Assembly (NCBI RefSeq): GCF_014699005.1
Contig: NZ_JACWZY010000010.1
Span: 1-64,000 of the forward strand
From: Spirosoma profusum
Lineage (GTDB): Bacteria; Bacteroidota; Bacteroidia; Cytophagales; Spirosomataceae
Direction of reading: 5' to 3'
Length of the DNA: 64,000 nt
Shown here: one piece after another, positions 59,543 to 64,000 of the stretch
How positions within the stretch are numbered: position 1 is the first letter of the stretch
How the letters are laid out: each line of letters opens with the position of its first letter
Program-made: the position numbers and the translations under genes
The notes under the pieces: model-generated
Told to the model about the DNA's origin: nothing
Database searches by the model: none
Seen by the model: the letters and a program-made list of their open reading frames with translations, nothing else

Positions 59543-60379
59543 CTAACGTAGCAATTCCGCAGGTAGCTTCGTGATTTTCTCAACCTGAAGATTCCGATAA
59601 AATACCTCGGCCCCTTCCGACTGAATCTGAATTTTACCTTTAGTAAGTGGCTCAACCTGCCCATTTACCAAGTGGCGCGTGTTCGTTAACACCATATTCA
59701 CCTTGCCGTTAATAACGTGCAGAGCCGTTCCTCCAAAACAATATAAATCTATGGTATTCCACTCGCCCGACGTTTTTTCATTGTCCAACCCCTTCAGGCA
59801 TGTGCGGCCATTCGTTGTTTTGTCCTGGAACGTAACAGGTGTACCGCCAGCCTGATAAACGTATTTCCCTTTTTCATTCTGTCGAGCGGGTATATCGGCT
59901 ACTACGTCCATAACACCCCAATAGTCTCCAGTGTCGCCTTCCTGAATCTGAAATTCAAACGATTCCATCCAGAGCATTTTCGTACCGTTAGGTCCAACAC
60001 AATGGTACAATAAACCGCTGTCACGAGGTTGATCAAGTTTAGGAGCCCATTTCTGTTTTCCCCATTTGAATTCCAGCCGCAGGTGGTAATTTTCAAATTC
60101 GGCCAACGTATTGATGCCGCCAAAAGTCTCCCCGGAAATCCGAAGGGCAGGCTTTCCATCTTCCGTAACGACCGAAAAAACCTGATTTGGATCTTTGTTC
60201 AAACCGATGGGAGGCAGCTGTTTATTTTTCTGGTCAGGTCGGTCGAGGTACGTTTCCCAACCAGTCAGGTCTTTCCCGTTAAAAAGCGACTGCCATTTAT
60301 CGTCTTTGGGCACCAACGGTTCAACAACATAGGCCTGCGAAAACAGTCCGAAGCAACTAATTAAAAGAAGTAGTTTCAT
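59543..60379 (-). CDS. DUF1080 / 3-keto-disaccharide hydrolase-like protein
   Basis: This 278-residue secreted protein (signal peptide to about residue 16) has the DUF1080 beta-jelly-roll domain: WQSLFNGKDLTGWETY, ALRISGETFGGINTLAEFENYHLRLEFKWG, RDSGLLYHCVG, WNTIDLYCFGGTALHVINGKVNM, and the end GKIQIQSEGAEVFYRNLQVEKI. Members hydrolyse 3-keto-glycosides or bind sugars in the periplasm. It is divergent from the LacI gene and shares its upstream region, including a candidate LacI operator, so it may belong to the same regulon. Confidence 0.9.
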   Translation of the reverse strand: MKLLLLISCFGLFSQAYVVEPLVPKDDKWQSLFNGKDLTGWETYLDRPDQKNKQLPPIGLNKDPNQVFSVVTEDGKPALRISGETFGGINTLAEFENYHLRLEFKWGKQKWAPKLDQPRDSGLLYHCVGPNGTKMLWMESFEFQIQEGDTGDYWGVMDVVADIPARQNEKGKYVYQAGGTPVTFQDKTTNGRTCLKGLDNEKTSGEWNTIDLYCFGGTALHVINGKVNMVLTNTRHLVNGQVEPLTKGKIQIQSEGAEVFYRNLQVEKITKLPAELLR

Positions 60380-60682
60380 AAACTTTTCGGGTGATTACTA
60401 CGCACTACGTACCTGTCTGTTACGTAGTATCAGGCAGGTATCGTTCAAATAGGTAAAGATTTTGCCTCTACTTTAATACCCGGAAAGCCTTTAGTCAGCC
60501 CCTTCTACTAGTACTAAATTCCTGTTAGCAACTAACTGTACTGTACTCTTTTAATTAAAAAAAATAAAAAAATCGTACAACTATTGTTTTATTTAAACGA
60601 TTAAGCTTACATTTGAACCATCACTTCTTCGACCGCACCAAATCCACCATTCTTATAAGCCAATCGAGCCATCATACTACGT
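60380..60682. other. Divergent control region of DUF1080 and lacI genes
   Basis: This 303-bp, AT-rich region contains an imperfect inverted repeat (TACCTGTCTG at 60410 facing CAGGCAGGTA at 60431-60440), and the lacI promoter with its operator at 60583-60615. No reading frame is seen. Confidence 0.6.
60583..60615 (+). promoter_or_regulatory. lacI promoter with candidate LacI operator
   Basis: ATTG (60583-60586) and TACATTTG (60608-60615) stand in -33/-7 spacing. Between them lies TTTAAACGATTAAG (60592-60605). The core TTAANCGNTTAA with a central CG is the usual form of LacI-family sites. Its exact inverse occurs at 61743. Confidence 0.7.
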
Positions 60683-61720
60683 ATGAGCCAGAAAAAAGTA
60701 TCGATTAAGGATATTGCTCAGCAGGCGGGCGTTTCCACAGCGCTGGTGTCTTACGTATTGAATGGTAAAGAAAAGGAGAGTCGGGTTGGGCAGGAAATTG
60801 CCTTAAAAATCAGACAGATTGCGAGGGAGCTGAATTACCAGCCCAGCTATCTGGCCAAGAGTTTACGTAGCGGAAAAACACAGACAATCGGTCTGATCAT
60901 TGCGGATATATCGAACCCTTTTTTCGCCAATATCGCTCGCATTGTTGAGGACGAAGCCAAGAAAATTGGGTACACGGTGATTATTGGAAGTTCGGACGAA
61001 ACGGCTGATAAATCGCGGGATTTAATCGATGTGTTTCTGAACCGGCAGGTCGATGGATTCATCATCGTATCAGCCGAAGCTTCTGATGAACAGATTTATT
61101 ACCTGAAGGATAAGAACGTATCATTTGTCTTGCTGGACCGCCATTTTCCGGAAATACCAACCGATTTTGTTTCACTCAATAATTATAAAGCCGCCCTCGA
61201 CGCTGGTTTACATCTGCTCGAAAATGGCTATAAACACATTGGATTAATTGCCTATAAATCAGGCCTGTTCCACATGAAGGAACGGATTCGCGGCTATCGG
61301 AAAGCGTTGGAACAGCATAACGTTACGTTTCGCCCCGAATGGCTAATTGAAGTAGGGTTTGATACGATTGAACAGGAAGTGAAAGCGGGTATTAATGCGA
61401 TGCTGGCTTCCGATGCTCCGATTGATGCGCTGATTTTCGCTACGTATCGATTGGCCATCAGCGGACTGAAATACATAAACGAATTAGGTTTGAAAGTGCC
61501 TGATGATCTGGCCATTGTCAGTTTCGGGCAGGCCGAGGCCTTTGATTTATACTATTGCCCGATAACGTATCTGCAACAGCCTATGGACGATTTAGGAAAA
61601 ATGGCGGTAAGTGTGCTGGCAAACAAACTAAAGCACCCGCAGGAACCACAAAAGCAGGTTTTGATGGAGGCACAGTTGATTGCCCGCGATTCGTCGCGGA
61701 GAAAAGTACCGAAATCGTAG
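60683..61720 (+). CDS. LacI-family transcriptional regulator
   Basis: This 345-residue regulator has the LacI helix-turn-helix VSIKDIAQQAGVSTALVSYVLNG and hinge region LNYQPSYLAKSLRSGKTQTIG (to about 65). The periplasmic-binding-like sensor domain follows (ISNPFFANIARIVEDEAKKIGYTVIIGSSDE, FIIVSAEASDEQI, LLDRHFPEIPTDFVSLNNY). It is placed between the divergent DUF1080 gene and the dehydratase and susC genes. Three copies of a CG-centred near-palindrome suggest it controls itself and these genes; the ligand would be a sugar or sugar acid. Confidence 0.93.
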   Translation: MSQKKVSIKDIAQQAGVSTALVSYVLNGKEKESRVGQEIALKIRQIARELNYQPSYLAKSLRSGKTQTIGLIIADISNPFFANIARIVEDEAKKIGYTVIIGSSDETADKSRDLIDVFLNRQVDGFIIVSAEASDEQIYYLKDKNVSFVLLDRHFPEIPTDFVSLNNYKAALDAGLHLLENGYKHIGLIAYKSGLFHMKERIRGYRKALEQHNVTFRPEWLIEVGFDTIEQEVKAGINAMLASDAPIDALIFATYRLAISGLKYINELGLKVPDDLAIVSFGQAEAFDLYYCPITYLQQPMDDLGKMAVSVLANKLKHPQEPQKQVLMEAQLIARDSSRRKVPKS

Positions 61721-61742
61721 CAAGTCATTATTTAGCTTGTTG

Positions 61743-61756
61743 CTTAATCGTTTAAA
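61743..61756 (+). promoter_or_regulatory. Candidate LacI operator before the dehydratase gene
   Basis: CTTAATCGTTTAAA is the exact inverse of the site at 60592-60605. It lies 35 bases before the ATG at 61792. Confidence 0.7.
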
Positions 61757-61791
61757 CAACCCTTTTTCTGCTTTAAATTTTCGACAACCAC

Positions 61792-63036
61792 ATGCAACGG
61801 AGAAATTTTCTAAAGTCAGCTATGCTTGGCTCAACAGCAGTGTTGGCGGGTGTACCTTTTTTTGATACGCAAGCGGCTATTCCTAAACTTAAGATTACAA
61901 AAATTCGGTATTACGCAGCTCCGGGATATAATAAACCCCTCTTCAATCAGGCCAGAGGCATTGTCGAGATCGAAACTGACGGTGGTATTATCGGCATCGG
62001 CGAGGGCGGCTCCAAGGATATGGTTGAGCAACTGGCTCAGATGATGATTGGCGAAAATCCGTTCCGCATCGAACACATCTGGCAGAATCTTTACCGGGGC
62101 ATGTTTTATCCGCCAGGCCGCGAAAAATTACACGCTCAGGGCGCACTCGACATGGCCCTGTGGGATCTTAAAGGCAAAGCGCTTGGCGTGCCCGTTTACG
62201 AACTGCTGGGTGGTGCTACCCGCGACTACGTCGAATGTTACGCCACCGGTTTCCGTGCTTCCAAAGCCAAAACCGAAGAAGAACGTGCCCGCGACTGCAT
62301 CGAAGCGGGCTTGCGGTCGTACCGGATTGGGCCAACCGGCGGTAATGGGACCGATCCGTTCGATTTTTATGACAACGCGAAGAAAACCATTGAGTTCTGC
62401 AAACGTATCGACGCAGCGGTTGGCGGAGGTGGCAAATGGGCCATCGACCTGCACACCCGCTTTGATACCACCGAAGGCGTCAAAATCTGCAAGGCGCTCG
62501 AAAATCTGGAGCCGTACTTCGTCGAAGACATCGTTCGTTCCGAAAACCCGGACGTTTATAAAACGGTACGTCAGATGACCAACGTACCGATTGCCGTCGG
62601 CGAGCAATTCGGCGACCGCTGGGATAGTAATACGTTCATCGAGCAGCATCTGATTGATTACACGCGCTTTACGTTGCCCAATACGGGCGGAATCTCGGAA
62701 TTCAAAAAGCTGGCATCCATGTGCGAAACGCACTACGTCGGTATGATTCCGCACTTCACTGGTCCACTCGCGACTGCTACATTGGTGCATGTGCTGGGTT
62801 CCAGCAGTCCCATGCGCTGCCTGATGGAACTGGGCGGTGGCGAACCCGAACGCCCGGCCTACTTCAACGAGGATTTTGTCAACTTCAAAAACGGCAAGCT
62901 ATACCTCAATCCAGAACCAGGTTTAGGCGTGAAGTTCGACCCGAAGAAAGCTACGTTTCTCTTCGAAGTAAAAGAAAATACGAAGTTCCCGCACCCAATT
63001 CTGAAAGCGCCCGACGGGTCAATTCACAATTGGTAG
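61792..63036 (+). CDS. Tat-exported enolase-superfamily sugar-acid dehydratase
   Basis: This 414-residue protein begins with a twin-arginine signal (MQRRNFLKSAMLGSTAVLAG), so it is folded before export to the periplasm. The mandelate-racemase-type chain follows: capping domain to about 150, barrel with metal ligands Asp219 (AIDLHTRFD), Glu245 (YFVEDIV) and Glu271 (AVGEQFGDRW), and His321 (MIPHF) as base. The order and the spacing resemble D-galactonate or related dehydratases. Export of such an enzyme is unusual outside Bacteroidota and Planctomycetes. It is preceded by a candidate LacI operator. Confidence 0.88.
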   Translation: MQRRNFLKSAMLGSTAVLAGVPFFDTQAAIPKLKITKIRYYAAPGYNKPLFNQARGIVEIETDGGIIGIGEGGSKDMVEQLAQMMIGENPFRIEHIWQNLYRGMFYPPGREKLHAQGALDMALWDLKGKALGVPVYELLGGATRDYVECYATGFRASKAKTEEERARDCIEAGLRSYRIGPTGGNGTDPFDFYDNAKKTIEFCKRIDAAVGGGGKWAIDLHTRFDTTEGVKICKALENLEPYFVEDIVRSENPDVYKTVRQMTNVPIAVGEQFGDRWDSNTFIEQHLIDYTRFTLPNTGGISEFKKLASMCETHYVGMIPHFTGPLATATLVHVLGSSSPMRCLMELGGGEPERPAYFNEDFVNFKNGKLYLNPEPGLGVKFDPKKATFLFEVKENTKFPHPILKAPDGSIHNW

Positions 63037-63106
63037 ATCATTGCTTGATAAAAGAGAAAAGGCGTGGTTAGAAAATGTTGTAAACAAACAAAAGCTATTC
63101 CTATCC

Positions 63107-63120
63107 CTTAATCGTTTCTA
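63107..63120 (+). promoter_or_regulatory. Candidate LacI operator before the susC-like gene
   Basis: CTTAATCGTTTCTA matches the site at 61743 in 12 of 14 positions. It lies 74 bases before the ATG at 63195. Confidence 0.55.
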
Positions 63121-63194
63121 CCGCCTTTCTCTTTTATCAAATCTGTTGCCGCTTTTTCTAGTGCCCATTTAATAACTCTTACAATTCCTAAATC

Positions 63195-64000
63195 ATGAAA
63201 AAACATCTAATGCTGCTCGTGTTATTGCTGTTGCTGGGCCATGGTTATGGCTTCGCGCAGAATAACCGGGTAACCGGTAAGGTAACCGGTGCTAACGACC
63301 AGGGATTACCCGGCGTAAACGTAGTAGTTGGCGGTACGTCGACCGGAACCACCACCGATGCCGATGGAAATTATGCCATCAATGCACCGGCCAACGCGTC
63401 GCTGATTTTCTCGTACATCAGCTACATCAGCCAGACCATTCAGGTCAACAATCGCTCAGTGCTTAATGTAAAGTTGATCGAAGATGCCAAAGCCATTGAT
63501 GAGGTGGTCGTTACCGCACTCGGTATCAAACGGGAAGCTAAAACGCTGGGTTACGCTACGGCTACAGTCAACTCGGAACAGATTACAGTAAACCGCACCA
63601 ACAACTTTGTGAGTGGTTTACAGGGAAAAATGGCTGGAGTAAACATCACGACGATGGGTTCCGGTCCTGCCGGAACGGCGAAGATTCGGATTCGCGGTCA
63701 GTCGTCGTTTAGTGGTCAGAACAACCCGCTGATTGTTGTGAACGGCGTTCCTATCGACAATTCCAACTATTCGCTTGGGGGTGATTATGGTACCCGCGCC
63801 ATGAACAATTCCGACGGTGGCGATGGGTTAAGCAGTATCAACCCCGACGATATCGAAACCATGACCGTATTGAAAGGTGGTACGGCAGCAGCCCTCTACG
63901 GTTCACGCGCGAAAGACGGCGTTGTGATGATTACCACCAAAAGCCGGGGCGCGGGCAAAGGATTTGGTGTTACGTACAACACAAACTTCACCACCGAAAC
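63195..64000 (+). CDS. SusC/RagA-family TonB-linked outer-membrane receptor (5' part)
   Basis: The frame is open from the ATG at 63195 to the window edge (268 codons). A signal peptide (to about residue 21) is followed by the carboxypeptidase-regulatory-like domain (VTGKVTGANDQGLPGVNVVVGGTSTGTTTDADGNY, 26-95), the DEVVVTALGIKREAKTLGYA segment typical of SusC proteins, and the plug domain (GLQGKMAGVNI, IRIRGQSSFSGQNNPLIVVNGVPID, NPDDIETMTVLKGGTAAALYGSRAKDGVVMITTK). A SusD-like partner should follow beyond the window. It imports glycans or oligosaccharides and would supply the substrate for the dehydratase locus. Confidence 0.96.
   Translation, partial: MKKHLMLLVLLLLLGHGYGFAQNNRVTGKVTGANDQGLPGVNVVVGGTSTGTTTDADGNYAINAPANASLIFSYISYISQTIQVNNRSVLNVKLIEDAKAIDEVVVTALGIKREAKTLGYATATVNSEQITVNRTNNFVSGLQGKMAGVNITTMGSGPAGTAKIRIRGQSSFSGQNNPLIVVNGVPIDNSNYSLGGDYGTRAMNNSDGGDGLSSINPDDIETMTVLKGGTAAALYGSRAKDGVVMITTKSRGAGKGFGVTYNTNFTTE

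Overview
This window comes from a Bacteroidota chromosome, most probably a Cytophagales member of the Spirosoma type. The family-level evidence is a SusC/RagA-type TonB-linked receptor, several LytS/LytTR systems, many Cys lipoproteins, a kinase of the TPR-HisKA_3 type, weak Shine-Dalgarno sequences, and promoters of the TTTG / TAnnTTTG kind, best seen at the tRNA and lacI genes. The genus is inferred. Gene density is high, strands switch often, and there is no prophage or CRISPR array.

Layout. 1-13.5 kb: epoxide hydrolase, two DUF3592 membrane proteins, a TPR histidine kinase with its LuxR-type regulator, an AAC(6')-like acetyltransferase, two divergent LytS-type kinases with no regulator beside them, and a GH65 disaccharide phosphorylase. 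13.9-19 kb: a LytS/LytTR pair flanked by two paralogous secreted proteins built of about 16-residue FxGxxAG repeats. 19-21.3 kb: NmrA-like, EthD-like and PPC-domain proteins, the last two with signal peptides. 21.6-27.3 kb: a CzcCBA-type metal efflux operon. 27.3-32.3 kb: DinB, MocA-like, TruA, an XRE regulator with a degenerate S24 domain, and an aldehyde dehydrogenase. 32.6-36.2 kb: a GH78 alpha-L-rhamnosidase. 36.2-38.3 kb: a decayed island with an IS3-type remnant and a frameshifted HNH gene, ending at an unusual tRNA-Thr. 38.5-52.4 kb: DUF349 protein, PdxH, an MHS-type transporter, an SGNH hydrolase, Acs, a C1 protease with a pentapeptide-repeat lipoprotein, and an ABC exporter. 53.1-59.4 kb: a MarR-controlled HAE1-RND efflux operon with two visible operators. 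59.5-64 kb: a sugar-utilisation locus (DUF1080, LacI, Tat-exported enolase-superfamily dehydratase, SusC) with three copies of a candidate LacI operator.

The most unusual signals are not genes. (1) A 16-bp GC-rich word, CGCTCCGGCGGCCCGG, and near copies of it lie in the loops of intergenic palindromes, directly after a stop codon, and three times inside the IS3 transposase. Removing exactly 16 bp at each of these three places restores the conserved transposase reading frame. It looks like a minute insertion unit. (2) Two families of intergenic palindromes recur; one is made of octamers of the form GARYGAAA, abuts stop codons, and even encodes the C-terminus of TruA. (3) The pentamer TACGT/ACGTA is about 7-9 times over-represented in ordinary genes but near random in the decayed island. 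(4) A tRNA-Thr(UGU) carries a class II-like long variable arm.
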